From NCBI GenBank assembly GCA_011772275.1, contig WVZU01000390.1:1-13823 (forward strand): DNA of 13,823 bases, in the 5' to 3' direction. This document shows, piece by piece, positions 5,025-12,298 of the stretch (its first letter is position 1; each line of letters begins with the position of its first letter). Position numbers and translations under genes: made by a program. The stretch is from Planctomycetales bacterium (GTDB lineage: Bacteria; Planctomycetota; Planctomycetia; Pirellulales; UBA7805). The notes beneath the pieces are model-generated. The model saw only the letters and a list, made by a program, of their open reading frames with translations, did no database searches and was not told the origin of the DNA.

Positions 5025-7325
5025 GTGCCTGACCAACCCTCTGTAGAACTGATCCAGCTGCTCGACCAGCTTGACCTGGCATCGCGCGGCGACATCCTGG
5101 CCGTCGGCCGCCGCGCGCGTCGCCTGGCCCGGGGCCTGCCGGTGTTCGACTCGGTCTGGGTCGACGCGCTGGCTCAGGCGGGGGTCTTGACCCCCCTGCA
5201 GGCCACCCAGATCAAGGCGGGTCGGGGGCACCACCTTCGGGTCGGGGAATACATCCTCCAAACAACGCTCGACGCACCCCCCTACGCTCAACTCTTCCGA
5301 GCTCGCCATCTATCCTCCGGGACAAAAGTCCAACTGCTGCTCGCCGATATCCCCCCCGGCGATGCATCACAGGCTTCCAAAGAGCTTCAAACGCTGATCG
5401 ACGTATCGGGACGGCTGGAGCATCCTGTCCTGCTGACGATCCGGGCTGGCGGATTGGAAGCGTCTGGTTCGACGGCGAGGTTGTGGTGCGTGTGCGACGA
5501 TCTGGATGGCATTACGGCCCAGCGCTGGCTGGTCCCACACGGCCGCATGCCTCACCAGGCAGTTTTGCATGTCGCTCAACAAATGACCTCCGCACTCGCC
5601 GAACTGGAACGGTACGAACTGCCGCACGCGGACATTAGTCCAACCAGCCTTTTGTTCAACGAAGAGGGGGACGTGCGCTTGCTGATGCCGGGCATACGCG
5701 GGTTGCTACGGCCCGAGGAAGGGTACGGCCACGCGGAACTGGCGCCGGAGGCGTATGATTATGTGGCCCCAGAACGCATCGTCCGCGGTACGCCGGCAGA
5801 CACGGCCAGTGAACTGTACGCCTGCGGCGCGTTGTGGTGGCACCTTTTGGCCGGTCGCCCACCGGTACCGGGTGGCGACAGCGTTGCGAAACTGCGTAAC
5901 TTGCAGAAGGGGAGGATTCCCGCGATCGACCAGGTGGCTCCGGAGACCGCCGCCTTTTTTGCAGAGGCCGTAACTCGCTGCACAGACCTTGACCCACAGC
6001 GTCGTGGCGGCTCGTTCGACCACCTCGCCGCTCAACTGGGCCCTCCCACTCGTGAAGGAGCCGGGGAGATTGCCTCTTGCGTGGCCAGGCATATTCATCC
6101 CCCGACTTGGGCGGAGACCGGATCGTTGCCGACTGAGAATATCCGGTGGGTGAGTGGTTTGTTTTGGGGATCGGTGGCCAGCTTCCTGCTGTTGGGTGTG
6201 TTGTGGTATCTGCGTGTGCCCTCCGCCGCGCCGACCGCACACGTGCCTCCGCCGCTGCCGGAAAAGTCCGCGGTGGCACCGACCGGCTCGACCGTCCCGC
6301 AGCAGGCGACCGATTCCCAAAAGTCCCCACCTGGTCTCCCCCGTCCGCAGTTGCTGGAACCCAACATCATCCTGCTGACACAGGCGGCCGCCGCGGAAGG
6401 TCGCCTGCCCAAACTGTCGGCGGGGATCACGGTACGGGGCGATCCCCAACAGAGGCCGTTATTTCGGGTGCCTCCCCACGGCATCCTGCTGGACCTGCCC
6501 CACGTCCGATTCGAGAACATCGACTTTGTCTGGCAGCATGGCGATTCGACAACCCCTTCCAGCCCTCCGGCCATGATCCGTTTGTCCAGCCGCTGGGTCG
6601 AGTTTCACCGCTGTTCTTTCCAGAGTGGACCGCTGCCTTTCGGCAGCCCGCAGCCGATCGCCATCGCGTGTTCCCGACGAGAACGCAGCCGCGAGGATCT
6701 CAACCTGCCCGCGGCCGTTCATACCGTGCTGGACCTTTGCGTGCTGCGTGAGGTCGCTGCCGGAATCGCCGTTCCCGGTTCCACATCGCTGACCGTGCAG
6801 TCTCACGGCACCCTGTACCTTGGCCCTGGGCCGCTGGTCCAGCTGGCTGGCTGGCCATGGCTGGAGCAACCGATCCGCCTGGCGCTGTCGCACTGCACCT
6901 TACGCAACTCGACGGCCTTGGTTGCGGTGCGTGGCGGCGAGGCGGTTTCACGTCCGGGCGCGATTTCGGTCCACGCGGAACATTGCGTCTTCGCACCGCG
7001 TGCCGATGGGGCGTTATTATTCTGCCAGACCCGGCAGCCTTGGCAGGATCTCATGCAGCGTGTGCAATGGACCGGTCACAGTTCGCTGCTCGCCGCCGAT
7101 GCGGCCATCGTCTCGGGCGATTCCGAGGATGGGGAAGCGGAACGGCTGGACGAATCGCGGATGGCCATCGAGGGCCTGGCTCGGGGTGAGGTTCAGTTTG
7201 CCAGCCCGCAGCTTCATCGTCCGGCCGCCTCGCGCTTGCAGGCGTGGTCGGTACCTTTACGCAGTTCCACGCCTCCCGGCATCGACCATGACCAGCTGCG
7301 TTTGCCCTCCGTCGACGATGGCTGA
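5025..7325 (+). CDS. membrane-anchored pseudokinase with extracytoplasmic C-terminal domain
   Basis: This 766-aa protein has a Ser/Thr-kinase-like cytoplasmic part, one membrane helix (about 377-396) and a large outer domain. The GTG at 5025 is preferred (AGGA 8-10 bases upstream); an in-frame TTG at 4959 would add 22 residues. The segment LTPLQATQIKAGR (about 56-68) matches the pre-kinase linker typical of planctomycete kinases. Kinase landmarks are then lost one by one: no glycine loop (LDAPPYAQLF), the VAIK lysine replaced in VQLLL, HRDLKPxN degenerated to HADISPTS (201-208), and DFG replaced by MPG (221-223). APE (248-250) and the F-helix DTASELYACG remain, so the fold is probably kept without phosphotransfer. 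After a Pro-rich stretch, residues about 440-740 have repeated short hydrophobic strands suggestive of a beta-helix, a weak inference. A poor -10 (TATTCT, 4927-4932) lies upstream. Confidence 0.75.
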   Translation: MPDQPSVELIQLLDQLDLASRGDILAVGRRARRLARGLPVFDSVWVDALAQAGVLTPLQATQIKAGRGHHLRVGEYILQTTLDAPPYAQLFRARHLSSGTKVQLLLADIPPGDASQASKELQTLIDVSGRLEHPVLLTIRAGGLEASGSTARLWCVCDDLDGITAQRWLVPHGRMPHQAVLHVAQQMTSALAELERYELPHADISPTSLLFNEEGDVRLLMPGIRGLLRPEEGYGHAELAPEAYDYVAPERIVRGTPADTASELYACGALWWHLLAGRPPVPGGDSVAKLRNLQKGRIPAIDQVAPETAAFFAEAVTRCTDLDPQRRGGSFDHLAAQLGPPTREGAGEIASCVARHIHPPTWAETGSLPTENIRWVSGLFWGSVASFLLLGVLWYLRVPSAAPTAHVPPPLPEKSAVAPTGSTVPQQATDSQKSPPGLPRPQLLEPNIILLTQAAAAEGRLPKLSAGITVRGDPQQRPLFRVPPHGILLDLPHVRFENIDFVWQHGDSTTPSSPPAMIRLSSRWVEFHRCSFQSGPLPFGSPQPIAIACSRRERSREDLNLPAAVHTVLDLCVLREVAAGIAVPGSTSLTVQSHGTLYLGPGPLVQLAGWPWLEQPIRLALSHCTLRNSTALVAVRGGEAVSRPGAISVHAEHCVFAPRADGALLFCQTRQPWQDLMQRVQWTGHSSLLAADAAIVSGDSEDGEAERLDESRMAIEGLARGEVQFASPQLHRPAASRLQAWSVPLRSSTPPGIDHDQLRLPSVDDG

Positions 7326-7343
7326 CGCTTCGTTGCGGGGTCG

Positions 7344-7366
7344 CGCCGTTCCGCTGGAACGCGGCG
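7344..7366. terminator. possible shared hairpin between convergent genes
   Basis: GTTCC/GGAAC around the loop GCT (7348-7360), extended by CGCC/GGCG across a two-base bulge, lies in the 42-bp gap between the stops of the pseudokinase and the Nudix gene. There is no T-run on either strand, so termination is only suggested by position. Confidence 0.3.
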
Positions 7367-7367
7367 A

Positions 7368-7922
7368 TCATGGCGCGGCGACCCCTCCGCCAGGACATGT
7401 GTCCTGGTTGCGGATTCGATCGTAATACAGCAGGCCAAGGATCGTTTTGGCGTCCTGGATGGTTCCATCGACGGCCATCCGGACAGCTTCGGACCACGGC
7501 ACCACCTGCGGCTCGATATGCTCCCCCTCGGCCAGCGCGGCAGTCCCTGGCGTCAGCTGGCTAGCGACAAACAGGTGCATGATCTCGTTGAGGACTCCTG
7601 GCGAGACAAAGAAACGACACAGTTTTTGGAGATGAGCTGCGCGGTAGCCGGTCTCCTCGGCCAGTTCACGTCCAGCGGTCGTGGCCGGGTCTTCGCCAGG
7701 TTCGAGCGTGCCGGCGGGAAGTTCCAGCAGCGACTGGCCGACCGTCACCCGAAAATTCCTGATTAAACAGACATGATCCGCGTCGACGAGGGGAACGATC
7801 GTGACCGCTCCGGGGTGTTCCACGATTTCGCGGTGGCGAACTTGACCGTCGGGCCATGGTCGAACGATTCGCACCACCCGAAATTTTCGCGTTTCCAGAA
7901 GAAGCTCGCGTTGCTCAGCCAT
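7368..7922 (-). CDS. Nudix hydrolase, probable ADP-ribose pyrophosphatase
   Basis: The 184-aa product likely hydrolyses ADP-ribose to AMP and ribose 5-phosphate in the cytoplasm. The Nudix box (residues 71-93) is complete: G71, E77, R85-E86, E89-E90, G92, which supply the Mg-binding glutamates. The preceding LLELPAG (65-71) and the N-terminal EHPGAVTIVP (36-45) are typical of the ADP-ribose group. A proline (P109, in SPG) sits 16 residues after the box, the position used in the literature to mark ADP-ribose pyrophosphatases. The ATG at 7922 is chosen because GGGGGGTGG lies about 5-6 bases upstream and the alignable protein begins there; upstream in-frame codons run into the divergent promoter. 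It is divergent from the M50 protease and convergent with the pseudokinase. Other nucleoside-diphosphate sugars are possible substrates. Confidence 0.88.
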   Translation of the reverse strand: MAEQRELLLETRKFRVVRIVRPWPDGQVRHREIVEHPGAVTIVPLVDADHVCLIRNFRVTVGQSLLELPAGTLEPGEDPATTAGRELAEETGYRAAHLQKLCRFFVSPGVLNEIMHLFVASQLTPGTAALAEGEHIEPQVVPWSEAVRMAVDGTIQDAKTILGLLYYDRIRNQDTCPGGGVAAP

Positions 7923-7950
7923 AAAAACCACCCCCCCGGTTACGGATTCG

Positions 7951-7979
7951 TTGCCGTTGTCGAGCCTGGTTGGTAAAAT
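7951..7979 (+). promoter_or_regulatory. sigma-70-type promoter for the M50 protease gene
   Basis: TTGCCG (7951-7956), a 17-base spacer and TAAAAT (7974-7979). The predicted start near 7986 leaves a leader of about 83 nt before the ATG at 8069. It lies in the 146-bp gap between the divergent Nudix and protease genes; I could not identify an equally good minus-strand promoter. Confidence 0.6.
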
Positions 7980-8068
7980 AACGGTTCTGCCGTGAAGGCA
8001 CCATCGGATGGCAGGCATTTTGTGGGAAGGACGGCTTCTGCAGACCCTGTATTTGGACGGCGAGCACG

Positions 8069-9097
8069 ATGGGAGGAACGGGCGCAGGCAGTTTTAGCAT
8101 GGGGCGGTGGCTGGGAATACCCGTGCGCCTGCATGTCTCGTTTTTGCTGCTGGCAATTTTTCTTTTGTTCGCCCTTTCTCCTGGGTACATCGCGGGTTTG
8201 TTCATCGCCATCTGGTTGCTGTGTGCCGTGTTGCACGAATCGGGCCATTGCATCGCCGTGGCTCGGCTGGGCGGCCGCACGGACCAGGTCATCTTGACGC
8301 CCCTGGGGGGTGTCAGTCACCACACCTACCTGCAGGAACCTCATTGCGAATTGATTGCCGCGATGGCGGGGCCCTTGGCCAGTTTTTGCGGCTGGTTGGC
8401 AGGGGCTTGCGTACTGTACTCCTTGGGAGACGTGCCCCTGATCGGACTGCTGAACCCCCTGGCCCCTGCGGGGCTGTTTGAAGCCGCGCCAGCCTGGCAG
8501 ATCGCGTTGAGGTTTAGCGTTTACGCAAACTGGTTGCTGGTGCTGGCGAATCTCTTGCCGTCGGTACCGTTGGACTTGGGTTGGGCGTTGCGCTGCCTGC
8601 TGTGGCTGCAGCTGGGAAATCAACGATCCGTGTTGCTGGTTCGCCGTGTGTCAATGGTCGTCGCCATCGTTCTGCTGGCGGCGGCCGTGTGGGCCAGCAG
8701 CATACCGCCCAGTTCCGGGATCCCGGTCCCGGCCTGGGTCCCCCTGGCGGTGCTGGGCGTCTGTGTGTTGACCTTTGTTTTTTCCCCGGCCAACATCGCG
8801 CAGGAGAAAAATGGCGACGAAGAACTTTTCCGTTACGATTTCTCGCAGGGCTATACCAGTCTGGAAGAGCGTGACGAACTGCCCGCTGGCAAATCTGCCG
8901 GGCCTCTGCGACGCTGGCTTGAGCGTAAACGGGCGGCGCGTGAGGCGCAGCGCTTGCGAATTGAGCAGGAAGAGGAACGGCAAGTCGATCTGATATTGGC
9001 CCGATTGCACGATGGGGGCCTTGATTCGCTGAATCCCAAAGAGCGCGCCTTGCTGTACCGCGTGAGTGCCCGCTATCGCTCACGCGCCGGCAAGTAA
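8069..9097 (+). CDS. M50/site-2-type intramembrane metalloprotease with rhomboid-type tail
   Basis: This is a 342-aa polytopic membrane protein. The zinc motif HESGH is at residues 56-60 within a hydrophobic segment, followed by the family's LTPLGG (76-81) and the third-ligand motif NLLPSVPLDLG (161-171, Asp169). About five or six membrane segments can be seen (near 22-36, 41-58, 95-118, 148-165, 195-212, 222-240). Such proteases cut transmembrane substrates, often to release anti-sigma or other regulators; the substrate here is unknown. After the membrane part comes a charged soluble tail: an Arg/Glu-rich coiled-coil-like stretch (280-305) and then VDLILARLHDGG-LDSLNPKERALL (306-329), which resembles the short DUF6576-type segment at the C-terminus of some rhomboid proteases. 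A second in-frame ATG at 8099 is possible; neither has a strong ribosome site. It is followed by a good terminator. Confidence 0.85.
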   Translation: MGGTGAGSFSMGRWLGIPVRLHVSFLLLAIFLLFALSPGYIAGLFIAIWLLCAVLHESGHCIAVARLGGRTDQVILTPLGGVSHHTYLQEPHCELIAAMAGPLASFCGWLAGACVLYSLGDVPLIGLLNPLAPAGLFEAAPAWQIALRFSVYANWLLVLANLLPSVPLDLGWALRCLLWLQLGNQRSVLLVRRVSMVVAIVLLAAAVWASSIPPSSGIPVPAWVPLAVLGVCVLTFVFSPANIAQEKNGDEELFRYDFSQGYTSLEERDELPAGKSAGPLRRWLERKRAAREAQRLRIEQEEERQVDLILARLHDGGLDSLNPKERALLYRVSARYRSRAGK

Positions 9098-9189
9098 TCT
9101 TCACGCCTGTTGAATTCTTCCCCAGGCGGGCGCTGTCGTTGCGATCGTCATAACCGTCACGGCAACCCCTAACGCCGCCACCAGGCCTC

Positions 9190-9215
9190 GGCCCGCTGGC
9201 TGCGGGACCCTTTTT
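9190..9215 (+). terminator. intrinsic terminator after the M50 protease gene
   Basis: The stem CCCGC/GCGGG (9192-9196, 9202-9206) with loop TGGCT is extended by two G-C pairs across a bulged A (9207), and is followed by CTTTTT (9210-9215). It lies about 93 bp after the stop at 9097 and just before the promoter of the next gene. Confidence 0.7.
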
Positions 9216-9217
9216 CG

Positions 9218-9246
9218 TTGCTCGCATTCGGTTTGCGAGATAGGTT
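9218..9246 (+). promoter_or_regulatory. candidate promoter for the HD-GYP gene
   Basis: TTGCTC (9218-9223), a 17-base spacer and TAGGTT (9241-9246). CTCGC (9221-9225) and GCGAG (9235-9239) form an inverted repeat inside the promoter that could be an operator. The predicted start is near 9253, 57 nt ahead of the ATG. Confidence 0.45.
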
Positions 9247-9309
9247 TTTCATGGACCAATCTACCTCCACCGCTCGCCCCGCCGCCAGGAAGTCAACGCT
9301 CGATTATCC

Positions 9310-10947
9310 ATGCCACAACCGCTTGTCCAATCGATCCCGCACCCTCCGGCAACGGACCCCATCCCGCCAGACGATGCACGACTGCAGCGGCTGGAAAAGC
9401 TGTTTGGTATCCGCTTTTCCGTGGTTGACGTCCAAGACTTCTCCGTTCTCCATGCGGCGGATGACATTCCGCCTGGTGACTGGGAAGTGCGTGCGATGAT
9501 CTGCCGGGAAGTGGCGAACCGTCGACAGGCGGCTGTCATCGACGAGGTCGGTCCGCTGCTGGTCCTGGCGATCCCGATCCTGGATGAAAAAACGGTCCGC
9601 TTCGTCGCCGTGGCAGGTTTTGTCACCACGGAAAGTTACGGGGGGGATCAGCAGGAGACAACGGACACCGGACGCGACGACCGGAATTGCTGGCTGCAAC
9701 GGCAACCCCGCTGGCCCGAACCATCCTTGCTGGCAACGGCCAACCTGTTTGTAGAACGGGAGGCGCTCGCCCAGCGAGCGGTCATGCTGGAGGCCCATGT
9801 GGATGGGCTGTCCGAGAATCTTTCGCACACTTACGAAGAAATCAGTCTGCTGCATCGCATCGCAGGCCATCTCAAGATTTCCGACGGCGTCACGGAAGTC
9901 GCGCACGTGGCCGTCGACTGGCTGCAAGATGTCCTCGCCACCGAAGCGGTCGTGGCTTACTTCGAACCACAAGATTCTGCCGATCAAACATCGTCGTCCT
10001 TGGTAGCCCGCAGCGGGATGCTGGTAAAAGGTCGCTGCCCCCTCAACGAACAGACGATGCGCCAGCTGATCGCTGAAATCGGCCTCGAAGCTGTGCCGTC
10101 GGTCAAGGTCCTCAATCATCCCGTGACCAAACAGGACCGTTGGCCCTTTCCGGAAATCAGCGAACTGGTCATCGTACCGCTACGCGCCGGCGACCAGTGC
10201 CTTGGCTACCTGGCCGCGGTGAATCATAGCGACGGGCGAGATTTTGGAACGGTCGAAGCCAGCTTGTTGAACAGCGTCGCCACGATGCTGGCTATCCATT
10301 ACGGCAACACGGAACTCTTTCAGGCGCAAATCAACCTGTTCTCCGGCATGGTGCAGTCCCTGGTGTCCGCCATCGACGCCAAGGACCCCTACACCTGCGG
10401 TCATAGTGATCGCGTCGCGCGAGTCTCGCGGCGGCTGGCCCAACACTTGGGCTGCGATGAGGAAATGCTCAACACAATCTACCTCTCCGGCCTGCTACAC
10501 GACATCGGCAAGATCGGGATCGACGATAACGTTTTGCGCAAACCGGGCAAGCTGACCGAGGAGGAATTCGAGCACATCAAACAGCATCCCGAGCTGGGCT
10601 ACAATATCCTCAAGGATATCCGGCAAATTAAAGACGCCCTGCCCGGCGTTTTGTATCACCACGAGTCCTGGGATGGGAGCGGGTATCCCATGGGCCTGGC
10701 GGGCCACGAGATCCCTTTCCTGGCCCGCATCCTGGCCGTTGCCGACGCCTTCGATGCGATGAGCAGCGATCGATCGTATCGCAAAGGCATGCCGGACGAA
10801 GAATTAGACCAGATTCTCCGCGACGGTGCCGGTCAACAGTGGGACGCGGACGTTGTGAAGGCGTTTTTCGAGATCCGGGACGAGATTCGCGAAATCGCCA
10901 ATCGCGAACGCGAACATATCCAACTCGACGCACTCGCCTGGTCCTAA
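9310..10947 (+). CDS. GAF and HD-GYP domain signalling protein
   Basis: The 545-aa cytoplasmic protein probably hydrolyses cyclic di-GMP or a related cyclic dinucleotide. Residues about 24-108 form a globular N-terminal part I cannot assign. A helical linker (about 140-180) leads to a GAF-type sensory domain (about 180-332, with LVIVPL and LGYLAAVN strands). The HD-GYP domain fills 340-530: H365 in GHSDRVARVS, the HD pair in LLHDIGKIGI (397-398), H426 in KQHPELG, HHE at 450-452, the GYP triad at 458-460 in WDGSGYP, and DAFDAMSSDRSYR (479-491). All metal-binding positions of active family members seem present. No transmembrane segment or receiver domain is seen, so the signal is probably a small cytoplasmic ligand bound by the GAF or N-terminal part. 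The ATG at 9310 has only a distant AGGAAG, so initiation is probably weak or SD-independent. Confidence 0.9.
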   Translation: MPQPLVQSIPHPPATDPIPPDDARLQRLEKLFGIRFSVVDVQDFSVLHAADDIPPGDWEVRAMICREVANRRQAAVIDEVGPLLVLAIPILDEKTVRFVAVAGFVTTESYGGDQQETTDTGRDDRNCWLQRQPRWPEPSLLATANLFVEREALAQRAVMLEAHVDGLSENLSHTYEEISLLHRIAGHLKISDGVTEVAHVAVDWLQDVLATEAVVAYFEPQDSADQTSSSLVARSGMLVKGRCPLNEQTMRQLIAEIGLEAVPSVKVLNHPVTKQDRWPFPEISELVIVPLRAGDQCLGYLAAVNHSDGRDFGTVEASLLNSVATMLAIHYGNTELFQAQINLFSGMVQSLVSAIDAKDPYTCGHSDRVARVSRRLAQHLGCDEEMLNTIYLSGLLHDIGKIGIDDNVLRKPGKLTEEEFEHIKQHPELGYNILKDIRQIKDALPGVLYHHESWDGSGYPMGLAGHEIPFLARILAVADAFDAMSSDRSYRKGMPDEELDQILRDGAGQQWDADVVKAFFEIRDEIREIANREREHIQLDALAWS

Positions 10948-10980
10948 CCCTTGCTCAGCCTGCCCCCCCTTGCCACCGCC

Positions 10981-11069
10981 GCGAAAGTCGCCAGGACTTT
11001 CGGCCACCCAGGGCCTGCGGAAACTCGACCCGCGTCTCGGCGGGCCCCAAGACGTTTTCGGAAGGCTAC
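10981..11069 (+). repeat. dispersed intergenic repeat, copy C
   Basis: It begins GCGAAAGTCGCCAGGACTTT and continues CGG; CGAAAGTC and GACTTTCG are perfect 8-bp inverted arms around GCCAG (10982-11002). The head matches copy A at 20 of 22 positions, and similarity continues more loosely (CTGCGGAAAC against CTGCCGAAAC). The 24-bp tail shared by copies A and B is not present. It starts 33 bp after the HD-GYP stop, so in this copy the hairpin could also act at the 3' end of that transcript. Confidence 0.6.
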
Positions 11070-11126
11070 CCCCCACCCCTCCCCTTCCCTTCCCTTCCCT
11101 CCCCTTATCGTTCCCTCCCCTTATCG
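11069..11126. repeat. C-rich polypyrimidine tract with 16-bp tandem repeat
   Basis: From 11069 to 11104 there are seven runs of three to six C separated by one or two bases, so the minus strand satisfies a G-quadruplex pattern many times over. The tract passes into two perfect tandem 16-bp units, TTCCCTCCCCTTATCG, at 11095-11110 and 11111-11126. It lies between the HD-GYP gene and the ispD promoter. Confidence 0.75.
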
Positions 11127-11139
11127 TCCGCCAGCTGAT

Positions 11140-11169
11140 CTGCCGCTGCCCTCAGCGAATTGGTACACT
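11140..11169 (+). promoter_or_regulatory. candidate promoter for ispD
   Basis: CTGCCG (11140-11145), an 18-base spacer and TACACT (11164-11169). Transcription would begin near 11176 and leave a leader of about 238 nt. Nothing recognisable (no riboswitch, no convincing upstream ORF) was found in 11177-11413. Confidence 0.4.
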
Positions 11170-11413
11170 CAGGAAGTCGGCTGAGCCTGGATCTCTTACG
11201 ATCGGTCTGCCAAGCGACGGGCAAGTCTGTGCCTGGCCGCGTTAGACGTCGCCCTTTGATCCTCAACGTATCCACCATCCGCCTCAATTCAAATCACGTC
11301 ATCTTCCTTGCCAGGCAAAGACTTCCCGTCGCTGGCTACGAAGTTTTTGAAAAATCCGGGCTCGCTATCAACTCTTTTAAGAGCGTGGCTGGAGGAGAAC
11401 GGAAGACACCATC

Positions 11414-12151
11414 ATGGCCAAATTTGCGGTTATCATGCCCGCCGCCGGCAAGAGCCGGCGATTTCGGGACGAACATTACAAAAAGCCTTTCGCCATGCTG
11501 GACAATCGCGGAGTGTGGCTGCACGCGGCGGAAAAATTTTTGCATCGCGATGATGTCGTCCAATTGATCCTGGTCATCGCGGCTGAGGATCGTGAAGCGT
11601 TCCATGCCAAGTACGCCGCGAATATCGCCATTTTGGGAATCGACGTGGTCGAAGGGGGTGCTGAACGAGCCGATTCGGTGGAGAAGGCGTTGGCTCACAC
11701 CAAATCGAATGCTGATTTTATCGCCGTTCACGACGCCGCTCGACCTTGCATCGTGGACGAATGGATTTCCGCGATCTTTCAAGCTGCCGAAAAACATGGT
11801 GCCGCCATCCCGGCCATCCCGGTCAGCGGGACGATAAAGCGCGTCGACGATAAACATCTTGTCCAGGAAACGGTGTCGCGGGAAGCACTTTGGGAAGCGC
11901 AAACGCCGCAGGTTTTTCGCCGCCAGCTTTTGCTGGATGCCTATGCCCAGCGCGACAACTTTGCCGCCACCGATGATGCACAACTGGTCGAACGCGCCGG
12001 ACACCCCGTCACGGTCGTACCCGGTTCGCCGCTCAATCTGAAAATCACCACCAAACAGGACATCCGCCTGGCTAGCCAGGTCCTGAAAGTGTTGCCCAAA
12101 CCAAAGCTGGGTGGACCCGCTCACCCGTTCGCCGACGACATGTGGCGTTAA
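11414..12151 (+). CDS. ispD: 2-C-methyl-D-erythritol 4-phosphate cytidylyltransferase
   Basis: This cytoplasmic enzyme joins MEP and CTP to give CDP-methylerythritol in the non-mevalonate isoprenoid pathway. The 245-aa sequence carries the family signatures: the nucleotide-binding loop PAAGKSRRF (9-17), K24, GGAERADSV (81-89), VHDAARPCI (105-113, with Asp107 and Arg110), T140 before IKR, TPQVF (164-168) and NLKIT (208-212, Lys210). These correspond to the catalytic and substrate-contact residues known from the E. coli enzyme. The last 20 or so residues extend beyond the usual end (about 230 aa) in a Pro-rich tail. The ATG at 11414 has GGAAGA 7 bases upstream, with a GGAGGAG further up. It stands alone, not fused to or next to ispF, and tyrS follows 147 bp later. 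Confidence 0.93.
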   Translation: MAKFAVIMPAAGKSRRFRDEHYKKPFAMLDNRGVWLHAAEKFLHRDDVVQLILVIAAEDREAFHAKYAANIAILGIDVVEGGAERADSVEKALAHTKSNADFIAVHDAARPCIVDEWISAIFQAAEKHGAAIPAIPVSGTIKRVDDKHLVQETVSREALWEAQTPQVFRRQLLLDAYAQRDNFAATDDAQLVERAGHPVTVVPGSPLNLKITTKQDIRLASQVLKVLPKPKLGGPAHPFADDMWR

Positions 12152-12298
12152 GCGATCGGGAACGCGAGGCATCGAAGGGGGAAAGAAACGCACCCCGCGG
12201 CTCTTCCCCACATTTCGGATAAAGCGCGGTCGAACCGACACCCGAAAAAAACGTCAACCCCGATTCCCCGGCTCTCGACACCCCACTTTCTTCCTCCC
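12152..12298. other. ispD-tyrS intergenic gap
   Basis: 147 bp with no clear terminator or promoter. The 60 bases before the tyrS ATG are pyrimidine-rich and contain no Shine-Dalgarno-like sequence. I saw no T-box-like structure, which is sometimes found before tyrS in other phyla. Confidence 0.5.

Noticed and set aside
9304..10119. 271-codon minus-strand frame under the HD-GYP gene
   Set aside because: It lies antisense to the N-terminal and GAF parts of a well-supported protein and shows no family motif.
11160..11567. 135-codon plus-strand frame before and into ispD
   Set aside because: It begins within the ispD promoter region and overlaps the ispD coding start in another frame; no recognisable motif.
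12152..12298. T-box or other riboswitch ahead of tyrS
   Set aside because: The 147-bp gap shows no T-box-like sequence, specifier stem or terminator/antiterminator pair.
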